Below, piece by piece: positions 50,447 to 57,246 of a stretch of 61,865 bases of DNA; position 1 is the stretch's first letter; each line of letters starts with the position of its first letter. The stretch is from CAYYYA01 sp964487895 (lineage in GTDB: Bacteria; Patescibacteriota; Patescibacteriia; UBA1558; 2-01-FULL-52-15), in NCBI GenBank assembly GCA_964487895.1, contig CAZASM010000002.1:1-61865 (forward strand), in the 5' to 3' direction. The position numbers were made by a program, and so were the translations under genes. Under the pieces are notes generated by a model. It made no database searches. It saw only the letters and a program-made list of their open reading frames with translations, and was not told the origin of the DNA.

Positions 50447-50485
50447 CCGCCCGACCTATCGCAAGATAGGACGGGCGGTTTTTTT
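50447..50485 (+). terminator. Terminator of the small-protein operon
   Basis: CCGCCCG-A-CCTATC (50447-50460) pairs with GATAGG-A-CGGGCGG (50465-50478) around a GCAA tetraloop, with a single A-A mismatch, followed by seven T. It is a very strong rho-independent terminator on the plus strand. Confidence 0.95.
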
Positions 50486-50616
50486 ACCCAGCACCACTTT
50501 CATCCAGCACCTGTTTCGCTCTCAAAGTTTAGGCTTACTCTTTAAATTCTATATAGTAGAAATCTTTTCTTATCATGAAATTATTCGTGCGAAACAGGTG
50601 CTGGATGGTGCTGGAT

Positions 50617-51300
50617 TTATTTCTTCGCTTCTAGTTCAGTCGCAGTTGTTGGATTAAATCCTTTGAATGTCAGCCACAGACCCAATGAAAATTCAAAGAC
50701 AGCCACCGGCAGAGCCGACAAGCCGGCAATTGGAGCGTGCTGTCCCACTAAACCAAACATCACTGCCAGATAGCTGACGAGCAGGATAGGGCCGCCAATG
50801 ATACCAATGACAGCCAGTCCTCGAGGTATCAGACGTGACTTATAGAGCAAAACTCCGAGTAAAATATCATTTATAGCCGGCATGAAGCTTTGGCCCAGCA
50901 GGAAGATACGATCATAGAGCGTAGCTAAGGTATGTCCAATTAGCTGTGCCTCTGCGCCAACTCCCTCCTGTCGCAAGGTCACGATGGTTAGAAGGAAAGC
51001 TACACCGACGAATATGGTAGCTGCTTCCAGTGTGCGGGCTGCGACCAGACCAAGGGCTAAGCGTTCACTTTGCTTCTTGAGCATCGGATACAAGACCACT
51101 GCCGTAGCGATACCTGCCAATGCCACAATGATCTCGAGGATGCCGCCAATAATGGTCACTGTGTCTGGTCCAGTGCCAGTAATATAACTCGGGCTATGTA
51201 TGGCAGTATAGAGTACCAGTGTCGGGATAGAGACGAACGTTAGCAAGTAGAGCAAGCCTGCTGTCAAAGAAATCTTTCTGTGTGCAGTCATCATAATCAT
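50617..51300 (-). CDS. DUF4386-family membrane protein
   Basis: The 227-aa protein has six hydrophobic segments. DUF4386-type features include AGLLYLLTFVSIPTLVLYTA near the N-terminus, RTLEAATIFVGVAFLLTIV, a central loop and LLYKSRLIPRGLAVIGIIGG, with the Arg-Leu-Ile-Pro-Arg turn. The role of this family is unknown. It is minus-strand, beyond the operon terminator, with core-like AT-richer codons. A TATAAT (51333-51328) lies 28 nt upstream of the ATG. Confidence 0.82.
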   Translation of the reverse strand: MIMMTAHRKISLTAGLLYLLTFVSIPTLVLYTAIHSPSYITGTGPDTVTIIGGILEIIVALAGIATAVVLYPMLKKQSERLALGLVAARTLEAATIFVGVAFLLTIVTLRQEGVGAEAQLIGHTLATLYDRIFLLGQSFMPAINDILLGVLLYKSRLIPRGLAVIGIIGGPILLVSYLAVMFGLVGQHAPIAGLSALPVAVFEFSLGLWLTFKGFNPTTATELEAKK

Positions 51301-51327
51301 TTTTATAAATTAAACTAATGTCGCTGT

Positions 51328-51333
51328 ATTATA
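51328..51333 (-). promoter_or_regulatory. -10 element of the DUF4386 gene
   Basis: TATAAT on the minus strand, preceded by TG, 27 nt before the ATG at 51300. No convincing -35 is present. Confidence 0.45.
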
Positions 51334-51405
51334 CAGGTAATCAAGGGAAATAGATATCATATAAAATTTATAAAAAAACAGCCTTTTCAGACCTTTTGTT
51401 GGCAC

Positions 51406-51430
51406 GCCATGAACCATAACGGTTCATGGC
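51406..51430. repeat. Perfect hairpin overlapping the tRNA-Gln 3' end
   Basis: GCCATGAACC (51406-51415) pairs with GGTTCATGGC (51421-51430) around ATAAC. On the minus strand the first arm contains the discriminator and CCA of tRNA-Gln, so the hairpin would form in the primary transcript across the mature 3' end. Confidence 0.75.
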
Positions 51431-51500
51431 TCGGGGACAGGGAGTCGAACCCCGATTGGCGGGACCAAAACCCGCTGTCCTACCTTTAGACGATCCCCGA
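51427..51500 (-). tRNA. tRNA-Gln (anticodon TTG)
   Basis: The minus strand folds as acceptor TCGGGGA with TCCCCGA, a D-arm GTC/GAC, anticodon stem GCGGG/CCCGC around TTTTGGT (anticodon TTG), T-arm CGGGG TTCGACT CCCTG, discriminator G and encoded CCA (51429-51427). Confidence 0.95.
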
Positions 51501-51522
51501 ATGATGCAATTATAACTAAGAT

Positions 51523-51551
51523 AATATAGTGGTTTAAACCGTAAAAGTCAA
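51523..51551 (-). promoter_or_regulatory. Promoter of tRNA-Gln
   Basis: On the minus strand: TTGACT (51551-51546), a 17-nt spacer and TATATT (51528-51523). It is divergent from the promoter at 51561-51588. Confidence 0.75.
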
Positions 51552-51560
51552 TAATCAGCC

Positions 51561-51588
51561 TTGACAAAATTTGTTTTCGTGGTACGTT
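51561..51588 (+). promoter_or_regulatory. Promoter of the secreted-protein gene
   Basis: TTGACA (51561-51566), a 16-nt spacer and TACGTT (51583-51588) with an upstream TG (extended -10). A frame that begins with TTG at this -35 box is therefore not the real start of the downstream gene. Confidence 0.6.
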
Positions 51589-51659
51589 CAAATCATAAGA
51601 CACCGTTTCCCAACCCTGTGGATTACGGTGACACTACGTTCCATCACAAGGAGGTTAAG

Positions 51660-52157
51660 ATGAAGAAAATCGTCGGTTTAGTGCTGTGTCTCGGATTCTG
51701 TCTCGGGCTCATGACCACAGCTCAGGCAGCAAACGGACCTGCCGCACTCTGGGTTGCAGACGTCAGTTCGACCCCTACCCACTGGAATATCGAGACCAGT
51801 GCGACCATCACAGCTGAGGTTCGTGGAGTCGAGATTACTCCACTTCAACCGACAATCCCTGTCTGGGTGAAGAGCTCTGACTTTGGCAATCAGGAACTCC
51901 TCGCCTATCGCATCGGCGCTACCAACAACTACTCCTTCACCTACAAGCCACCAGACAACGCCTGCAATACCACTGTGGTCGCCTATGGAACAATCGGTCA
52001 CAATGCTAGCAACGACTTGATCGATGACGACCTGTTGAACAACAGCTCATCTGCAGCAGCTGGCTTCCGCTTCCTCTACCTCGGCGCACCTCTGGACTGT
52101 CATCCACTACCGATCAAGCCGATCACATGGGGAGCTCTGAAAGCGCGCTACAACTAG
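51660..52157 (+). CDS. Secreted protein of unknown function (165 aa)
   Basis: A clear signal peptide (MKKIVGLVLCLGFCLGLMTT, then AQAANG; cleavage expected after AQA) precedes a roughly 140-aa mature domain of beta character. It has two Cys (NACNTTVV and LDCHPLPIKP) that could form a disulfide. SD AAGGAGG lies about 6 nt before the ATG at 51660. Its own promoter and an 11-bp terminator make it a single-gene unit. GC-rich codon use matches the small-protein operon. I recognise no family. Confidence 0.78.
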   Translation: MKKIVGLVLCLGFCLGLMTTAQAANGPAALWVADVSSTPTHWNIETSATITAEVRGVEITPLQPTIPVWVKSSDFGNQELLAYRIGATNNYSFTYKPPDNACNTTVVAYGTIGHNASNDLIDDDLLNNSSSAAAGFRFLYLGAPLDCHPLPIKPITWGALKARYN

Positions 52158-52175
52158 CAACGCGTCCACCATCTT

Positions 52176-52211
52176 CGGGAGAGAACTATGTTCTCTCCCG
52201 TAATTTATTTA
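52176..52211 (+). terminator. Terminator of the secreted-protein gene
   Basis: CGGGAGAGAAC (52176-52186) pairs perfectly with GTTCTCTCCCG (52190-52200) around TAT, followed by an AT-rich tract with several T. It lies 18 nt after the stop codon. Confidence 0.85.
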
Positions 52212-52214
52212 TGC

Positions 52215-52241
52215 TACAATTGTCACAAGACAAAGTATAAT
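52215..52241 (+). promoter_or_regulatory. Possible -10 elements of the 192-aa protein gene
   Basis: An extended -10 TGCTACAAT (ending 52220) and a TATAAT (52236-52241) both precede the ATG at 52245. No -35 is clear. The first would give an 18-nt leader without an SD. The second lies only 3 nt from the ATG. Confidence 0.4.
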
Positions 52242-52244
52242 ATT

Positions 52245-52823
52245 ATGATTTTAACTGATTCGGCCCATTATAATTTTATTAAATCTCTAACCTGGGAAGA
52301 AGTTTTCGAAATCTGGCGAGCTAATGAAGAAGCTAATCCTGCCTGGATTGCTCACTGGAAATCCAAAGGCTTTACTTCTTGGGAAAACTGGCGTCAAACT
52401 TTATCAGGGCCGTGGCATTGTGAGACTCGCCAATGGGAGCTCTACCGAGTGATTAATCCTTTAGCAGTGAGTCCTGGCTGGCGTGGTGGATCATTTAGAA
52501 CGTGGAGAACATTTTATTATCAAGGACAAGACTTCGCAACCTTCAGAGATATCGTCTCTGGTCCGAATATTCAGACGCATCCAGGATATCAAAAAATGCT
52601 TCTGATGTATGACGACTTTCCAGGTAAAACTACTATGTCCGCTTTCTTCACTGACCAAGGAATCGTCATCGCCGAAGGTATGCACCGTGGTTGCGCTCTA
52701 GCTCTCGCCGACCTCAATCACAAATCGATCACAACGGAAATATATCTGGCTGTTGCTGACGCGCGTGGAGAAACACTCGCTCCTGTCGGACAGAAACCTG
52801 AGGACAGTGGAATACGACTGTAA
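52245..52823 (+). CDS. Unknown soluble protein with a GMHRG motif (192 aa)
   Basis: The start at 52245 (MILTDSAHYNF) is chosen because an upstream in-frame ATG at 52188 lies inside the previous gene's terminator. The protein is Trp-rich in its first half (WEEVFEIWRANEEANPAWIA, SWENWRQTLSGPW). It ends in an alpha/beta part with TDQGIVIAEGMHRGCALALA, loosely like the G-x-H-R loop of ParB/sulfiredoxin-fold proteins. That similarity is only a short motif. It uses AT-richer codons than the secreted protein before it and has no SD. Confidence 0.7.
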   Translation: MILTDSAHYNFIKSLTWEEVFEIWRANEEANPAWIAHWKSKGFTSWENWRQTLSGPWHCETRQWELYRVINPLAVSPGWRGGSFRTWRTFYYQGQDFATFRDIVSGPNIQTHPGYQKMLLMYDDFPGKTTMSAFFTDQGIVIAEGMHRGCALALADLNHKSITTEIYLAVADARGETLAPVGQKPEDSGIRL

Positions 52824-52841
52824 CGATTTTAGTTAATTATA

Positions 52842-52890
52842 AAACCCGAGGTCCGACACTATCGTCGATTAACCTCGGGTTTGATTTTTT
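52842..52890. terminator. Terminator between the 192-aa protein gene and deoD
   Basis: AAACCCGAGGT (52842-52852) pairs with ACCTCGGGTTT (52872-52882), and an inner CGAC/GTCG can also pair. GATTTTTT follows on the plus strand. A run of A before the stem makes partial minus-strand function for deoD possible. Confidence 0.85.
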
Positions 52891-52898
52891 TCAAGCAA

Positions 52899-53600
52899 TC
52901 ATGCCAGCTTGACAGCGACCCTCACCATGTTGTCAAGAGTCTGTTCACGCTGCTCGGCCGACATCCTATCACCAGTTGCCAAGCTATCGCTGACAGTCAG
53001 AATGGTCAGCGCCTCGACATGATGCTTCGCAGCGAGAGTATAAAGCTCATAGGCTTCCATCTCCGCTGCGAGCACTCCATACTGCGCCCACATCTTCCAA
53101 CCCTCTGGATCCTCCGAATAGAAGGTATCGGTTGAAAGGACATTTCCCACCGTAACCTTGAGCCCCAACTCTTGGCAGACTTGATGCGCCTGCAACAGTA
53201 GCTCCCAAGAAGCTAGAGGTGAGAATGTCCAAGCGCCAAACCTGGCCACATTCATCGCGGAGTCAGTGCAAGCACCAGCTGCGAGAATTAAGCTTCCCAA
53301 CGGCAACTCGGCGCTAAAAGAGCCACAGGTTCCGACTCTAATCAATCTTTTGACACCGAATTCCACGATCAGCTCGGTGCAGTAGATAGACAACGAGGGC
53401 ATACCCATACCAGTACCTTGGGCACTGATGGGCTTACCATTAGAAGTTGTCCCCGTGTAGCCCAGCATATTGCGCACACTGTTAACGCGGCGACCATCAT
53501 TGATGAAATTGTCAGCGATGTGCTTGGCCCTGAGTGGATCTCCAGGTAGAAGGACGGTTCGGGCATAATCACCACGATTCGCACCGATATGTGTGCTCAT
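52899..53600 (-). CDS. deoD: Purine nucleoside phosphorylase, DeoD type
   Basis: This 233-aa enzyme splits purine (deoxy)nucleosides with phosphate to the base and ribose-1-phosphate. Seen: LLPGDPLRAKHIA (17-29, phosphate Arg), GMGMPSLSIY, RVGTCGSFS, AAEMEAYELY (Met and Glu of the nucleoside site) and TVSDSLATGD with the catalytic Asp. A strong SD AAAGGGG precedes the ATG. Its high GC and codon use are like the accessory genes to its left, not pyrG to its right, suggesting recent transfer. It has its own promoter. Confidence 0.95.
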   Translation of the reverse strand: MSTHIGANRGDYARTVLLPGDPLRAKHIADNFINDGRRVNSVRNMLGYTGTTSNGKPISAQGTGMGMPSLSIYCTELIVEFGVKRLIRVGTCGSFSAELPLGSLILAAGACTDSAMNVARFGAWTFSPLASWELLLQAHQVCQELGLKVTVGNVLSTDTFYSEDPEGWKMWAQYGVLAAEMEAYELYTLAAKHHVEALTILTVSDSLATGDRMSAEQREQTLDNMVRVAVKLA

Positions 53601-53656
53601 GTCTAACCCCTTTCGCTGACTAGGTGGGAGAACAAAAAAAGATCATTTACTTCCAG

Positions 53657-53684
53657 ATACTAGCAGTAAAGGGTGATTTGTCAA
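53657..53684 (-). promoter_or_regulatory. Promoter of deoD
   Basis: On the minus strand: TTGACA (53684-53679), a 16-nt spacer and TAGTAT (53662-53657), with an upstream TG (extended -10). Confidence 0.7.
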
Positions 53685-53689
53685 TTTAC

Positions 53690-53716
53690 CCCGTTAGATA
53701 GAAGTTATCTAACGGG
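53690..53716. promoter_or_regulatory. Inverted repeat upstream of the deoD promoter
   Basis: CCCGTTAGATA (53690-53700) is repeated inverted as TATCTAACGGG (53706-53716), with a 5-nt gap. It begins 5 bp upstream of the deoD -35 box and has no T-tract on either side. It could be an operator or a palindromic repeat. Confidence 0.55.
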
Positions 53717-53718
53717 AT

Positions 53719-53749
53719 AAAAAAAGCAGCTAAACTGTTCGGCTACTTT
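53719..53749 (-). terminator. Terminator of pyrG
   Basis: On the minus strand, AAAGTAGC (53749-53742) pairs with GCTGCTTT (53730-53723, one G-U), running into a T-tract that ends near 53719. It lies about 47 nt after the pyrG stop. Confidence 0.75.
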
Positions 53750-53795
53750 TACTCGACTCTTATTTCACAACCAGTAATCCTGAGAAAACAATAGG

Positions 53796-55457
53796 CTAGT
53801 TATTTATCCGCTTCTTGGCAACTTGCAACAAACCTGTGAATAACGGATGTGGCTTCAAAGGTCTAGATTCGAACTCGGGATGAAATTGAGTAGCGATGAA
53901 ATACGGGTGAACCGTCTTCGGTAGCTCGATTATCTCCACCAAATCATTATCAGGACAGATGCCGGAGAAAACTAGGCCTGCTTTGGCTAACTGTTTTTTA
54001 TACTTATTATTGAACTCATAGCGATGGCGATGACGCTCACTTATTTTGCCAGAACCATACAACGATCGTGCCAGAGAATTTTTCTGCAGTACGCAAGGAT
54101 AAGAACCTAGCCGCATACTATTACCAAAATGTTTGGCTGCTAGATTTTTTGCTTGCTGTTCATTGATATGAATAATCGGCTCAGTTGTTGCTTCATTGAT
54201 CTCCACTGTATCTGCCGACTTGATCCCTGCTACATTACGCGCAAATTCGATAGTCGCCAACTGCATGCCATAACACAATCCCAAATACGGTATCTTGTGC
54301 ACACGGGCGTACTCGATAGCTTTCAATACCCCTTTGATACCACGTGAGCCGAAACCTCCCGGAACGATAATAGCGTCCATTTGATCCAAGGTTTTCAAGG
54401 TCGTCTTTGGCGCTTTACCCCGCTCAGCGGGGTCAAAGTCCGCCGAATCTATCCAATGCAGCTCTGGTTTGACACCTGCTGCCACACCAGCGTGTTTGAT
54501 AGCTTCGATAACTGAAATATAAACATCAGACAAGACATAGTCGCCGGACAAAAAATACTTCCCCACCACCCCAATTTTGACTTTTGACTTTTGACTTTTT
54601 AGTTTTTTCACCATCGCTCGCCAGTCGTGCATATCTTTTTTGCGAGGTTTTAATCCAAATTTAGCCAAAATTTTATTACCGATATCGTTTTTCTCGAAAT
54701 TAATAGGAATATCATAGATACTATCAACGTCAGGCGCTGAGATGGCATCTTCAGCGTTGATATTACAGAAAGTAGCTATCTTGTCTCGACGCTTGCGATC
54801 AAGTGGCTGCTCTGAGCGACAAACGATAAAGTCTGCCTGAATACCCGCGCTATTAAGTGTTTGGGAAGCGTATTGCGTTGGCTTGGTCTTCATCTCTCCA
54901 ATCTTCGGTGGTACGGGCAGATAGCTGACGAGAATGAACTGCACATCAGCTGGCGCCTTCAGCTTCATCATGCGAGCGGCCTCCAAGAAAATCATGTTCT
55001 GATACTCACCTATCGTCCCCCCGACCTCAATAATTGTGAAGTCGGCATTGGCCAATTTTGTTGCCTTCTTGATTCTACCGATGATCTCATTAGGAATATC
55101 TGGCACTACTTCCACACACTTACCATCATAGCCGAGATTGCGCTCACGCTGAATAACCGTGGAGTAGACTCTGCCAGTCGTCATGTAGTTTGACCGAAGA
55201 ATATTGATGTTCAAAAAACGTTCATAGTTACCAATATCTTGGTCAGTCTCATCGCCATCAATGGTAACAAAAACTTCACCATGAATCGTTGGATTCATGG
55301 TGCCGGCATCGACATTGATATAGGGATCAATTTTAATAGCTGTGACTTTATAGCCCTTGCTTTGCAAAATAGCGCCAATAGACGCGGAGGTGACTCCTTT
55401 ACCAACACCCGACATAACACCACCAACAACAAAAATATATCTATTTTTTTTGATCAT
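53796..55457 (-). CDS. pyrG: CTP synthase
   Basis: The 553-aa enzyme makes CTP from UTP, glutamine and ATP. The N-terminal synthetase domain begins IFVVGGVMSGVGKG and has IKIDPYINVDAGTMNP and DGDETDQDIGNYERF. The C-terminal glutaminase domain has the nucleophile Cys in GLCYGMQ and the His/Glu pair in TQFHPEF. I chose ATG at 55457, which overlaps rplI by 17 nt. A frame to 55520 would add 21 non-family residues. The interdomain linker is coded by a threefold 7-nt repeat (54575-54595). Confidence 0.97.
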   Translation of the reverse strand: MIKKNRYIFVVGGVMSGVGKGVTSASIGAILQSKGYKVTAIKIDPYINVDAGTMNPTIHGEVFVTIDGDETDQDIGNYERFLNINILRSNYMTTGRVYSTVIQRERNLGYDGKCVEVVPDIPNEIIGRIKKATKLANADFTIIEVGGTIGEYQNMIFLEAARMMKLKAPADVQFILVSYLPVPPKIGEMKTKPTQYASQTLNSAGIQADFIVCRSEQPLDRKRRDKIATFCNINAEDAISAPDVDSIYDIPINFEKNDIGNKILAKFGLKPRKKDMHDWRAMVKKLKSQKSKVKIGVVGKYFLSGDYVLSDVYISVIEAIKHAGVAAGVKPELHWIDSADFDPAERGKAPKTTLKTLDQMDAIIVPGGFGSRGIKGVLKAIEYARVHKIPYLGLCYGMQLATIEFARNVAGIKSADTVEINEATTEPIIHINEQQAKNLAAKHFGNSMRLGSYPCVLQKNSLARSLYGSGKISERHRHRYEFNNKYKKQLAKAGLVFSGICPDNDLVEIIELPKTVHPYFIATQFHPEFESRPLKPHPLFTGLLQVAKKRINN

Positions 55458-55875
55458 GGATGGCTTTGACTTTGATAATAATAGTAAATACTTGTCCGTC
55501 TGCTGACACCTCGACCTCATGCGTTCCCAGCACTTTCAAAGGCAGACCGGCTGTTAACTGCTTTTTGAGTAATGCCACTCCCATCTGCTGCTGAATAGCT
55601 TTGATAATTTCCTCAGCACCAATACCGCCATAAAGCTGATCATTATTATGCACCAGAACGTCTAGAATCAGCGCCTTAGCTGTTAACTGGCGTCTAAGAG
55701 CACTTTGCTTACCAGTTGCTTGAAACGGCCTTGGTTGGGCGCTAACAGGCAAGGTAGACCCGGCAACTGCTAAGTTTTGTCGCAACAAAAAATTCAAAGC
55801 ATAGCCGTCAGCAACTTCTTTAGTATCTCCTCTGACTCCCAGGCCTTTAACTGTTTGTAATAGAGTCACTTTCAT
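55441..55875 (-). CDS. rplI: 50S ribosomal protein L9
   Basis: This 144-aa protein has the L9 N-terminal RNA-binding domain (MKVTLLQTVKGLGVRGDTKE, VADGYALNFLLRQNLA), a connecting region that is less helical than usual (PVSAQPRPFQATGKQSALRR), and the C-terminal domain (LYGGIGAEEIIKAIQQQMG). L9 binds near the L1 stalk of the large subunit. Several CPR groups have lost L9, so its presence is useful for placement. Confidence 0.94.
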   Translation of the reverse strand: MKVTLLQTVKGLGVRGDTKEVADGYALNFLLRQNLAVAGSTLPVSAQPRPFQATGKQSALRRQLTAKALILDVLVHNNDQLYGGIGAEEIIKAIQQQMGVALLKKQLTAGLPLKVLGTHEVEVSADGQVFTIIIKVKAIHDQKK

Positions 55876-55879
55876 AGAA

Positions 55880-57142
55880 TTATTTCAACTTTTCTTGAAT
55901 TACTGCTTGAGCTTTCTCTAGCTGAACATCAGTAGTAGTCGCGCTATCTGTTGGTCGTTCGATAATAACATCTGGTGTGATACCTTCACCTTGAATTGTT
56001 CGCCCCTTTGGTGTCAACCATTTTGCTACTGTTACTTTCAAGGCTGAGCCATCAGAGAATGGCAAGAGATTTTGCACTGAACCTTTACCAAATGATTTAG
56101 TCCCGACAATTATCGCTTTGCCATAATCTTGCAAGGCTCCAGCCATAATCTCTGAGGCCGAAGCAGAACCTTCGTTAATTAAAATCACAGTCGGAATTTC
56201 TGGAGCATGGATAGCTTGTTCTGCTTTGTAATCAATATTTCTCCCTTCATCAGTGAAGGTTTCTTTCACTACTACCTGACCTTTATCAATCCAAGAGCTA
56301 GAAATAGTGACAGAAGCATCGAGGAAACCACCCGGATTATTGCGTAAGTCAATGATTAAACCTTGAGGATTTTGTTTAATAATCTCGTTTAAAGCTTTGA
56401 TGAATTTCTTATCCACGTCTTTATTGAAACTGACAATCTGCAGATAAGCCACGTTATTATCCAACTTCTTCCAGGTGACGGTAGGATACGAGATGGTGTC
56501 ACGAGTAATTTTCACTGTCACAGGCTGGGAGTCTTTACTATCCTTATGGACAACTGTCAGCGAAACGACTGAACCTTTAGGTCCACGAATCTTCTCCACT
56601 GCTTGGTTCAGATCCATCTCATGGGTAGCAACATTATCAATAGCCACGATGGCGTCGCCAGCTAGTAGTCCCGCTTTCTCAGCTGGACTCAAAGGCAAAG
56701 GAGCAACAACGAGCAATTGACCATCTTTACTACTGAGTTCAGCGCCAATACCTTCAAACTTACCATCTAAGTCTTGATTAAAGGCGGCGTTTGCTTTGGG
56801 ATCAAAATAATCAGTATAGGGGTCACCAACTGCTTGAACCATGCCCTTGATAGCACCGTAATACAACGCTTCATTGTTAATCTTGTCATGATCAACATAC
56901 TCTGCTTGAATCTCATCCCAAACGTTCCAAAAAAGATTAGGATCAAGGTTGCGCTTCTTAGCTTCGGCAATACCGTTGTTTCTCCAAGCTTGAACATTAA
57001 TTTGTCCAGGAAGTAAGGCCGTACCAGCATCAACTCGTGCCACTACATAACCGAATATAAAAGCAATAAAAATAATGAGGGGCAACCAAAGGCCCCGTCG
57101 TGACGATGTATTTGTGGTAGGTATGATAGGTGTGGATGACAT
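55880..57142 (-). CDS. C-terminal processing peptidase, S41 family (CtpA)
   Basis: The 420-aa protein has an N-terminal membrane anchor (about 18-36), a PDZ domain (about 130-210, with LSPAEKAGLLAGDAIVAIDN) and the S41 protease domain. The nucleophile Ser is in NEGSASASEIMAGAL and the general-base Lys in GTKSFGKGSVQN. Family members trim exported proteins outside the membrane. It lies 4 nt upstream of rplI. Its promoter (57158-57185) overlaps a hairpin. Confidence 0.94.
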   Translation of the reverse strand: MSSTPIIPTTNTSSRRGLWLPLIIFIAFIFGYVVARVDAGTALLPGQINVQAWRNNGIAEAKKRNLDPNLFWNVWDEIQAEYVDHDKINNEALYYGAIKGMVQAVGDPYTDYFDPKANAAFNQDLDGKFEGIGAELSSKDGQLLVVAPLPLSPAEKAGLLAGDAIVAIDNVATHEMDLNQAVEKIRGPKGSVVSLTVVHKDSKDSQPVTVKITRDTISYPTVTWKKLDNNVAYLQIVSFNKDVDKKFIKALNEIIKQNPQGLIIDLRNNPGGFLDASVTISSSWIDKGQVVVKETFTDEGRNIDYKAEQAIHAPEIPTVILINEGSASASEIMAGALQDYGKAIIVGTKSFGKGSVQNLLPFSDGSALKVTVAKWLTPKGRTIQGEGITPDVIIERPTDSATTTDVQLEKAQAVIQEKLK

Positions 57143-57157
57143 ACTTTATACCAACGC

Positions 57158-57185
57158 ATTATAACGTATTTCTACCGTGAGGCAA
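57158..57185 (-). promoter_or_regulatory. Promoter of ctpA
   Basis: On the minus strand: TTGCCT (57185-57180), a 16-nt spacer and TATAAT (57163-57158). The leader would be about 9 nt. The -35 lies inside the plus-strand hairpin at 57176-57193. Confidence 0.6.
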
Positions 57186-57201
57186 AGCTCACGTTTTTTT
57201 T
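57176..57201 (+). terminator. Plus-strand terminator with no gene to serve
   Basis: CGTGAG (57176-57181) pairs with CTCACG (57188-57193) around GCAAAG, followed by eight T (57194-57201). The neighbouring genes on both sides are on the minus strand, so it would stop only antisense transcription. Confidence 0.7.
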
Positions 57202-57246
57202 GGTTTCTGCCAGGCGCGTATCAGAAACTAAACCGTTTAAATTGAT

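Noticed and set aside
51427..51500. Integration (att) site at tRNA-Gln flanking the accessory region
   Set aside because: No duplicated tRNA 3' segment was found by eye on the other side of the region, and no integrase is present.
51561..51659. TTG start for the secreted-protein gene at 51561
   Set aside because: The TTG is the -35 box TTGACA of the promoter. The SD and signal peptide support ATG at 51660.
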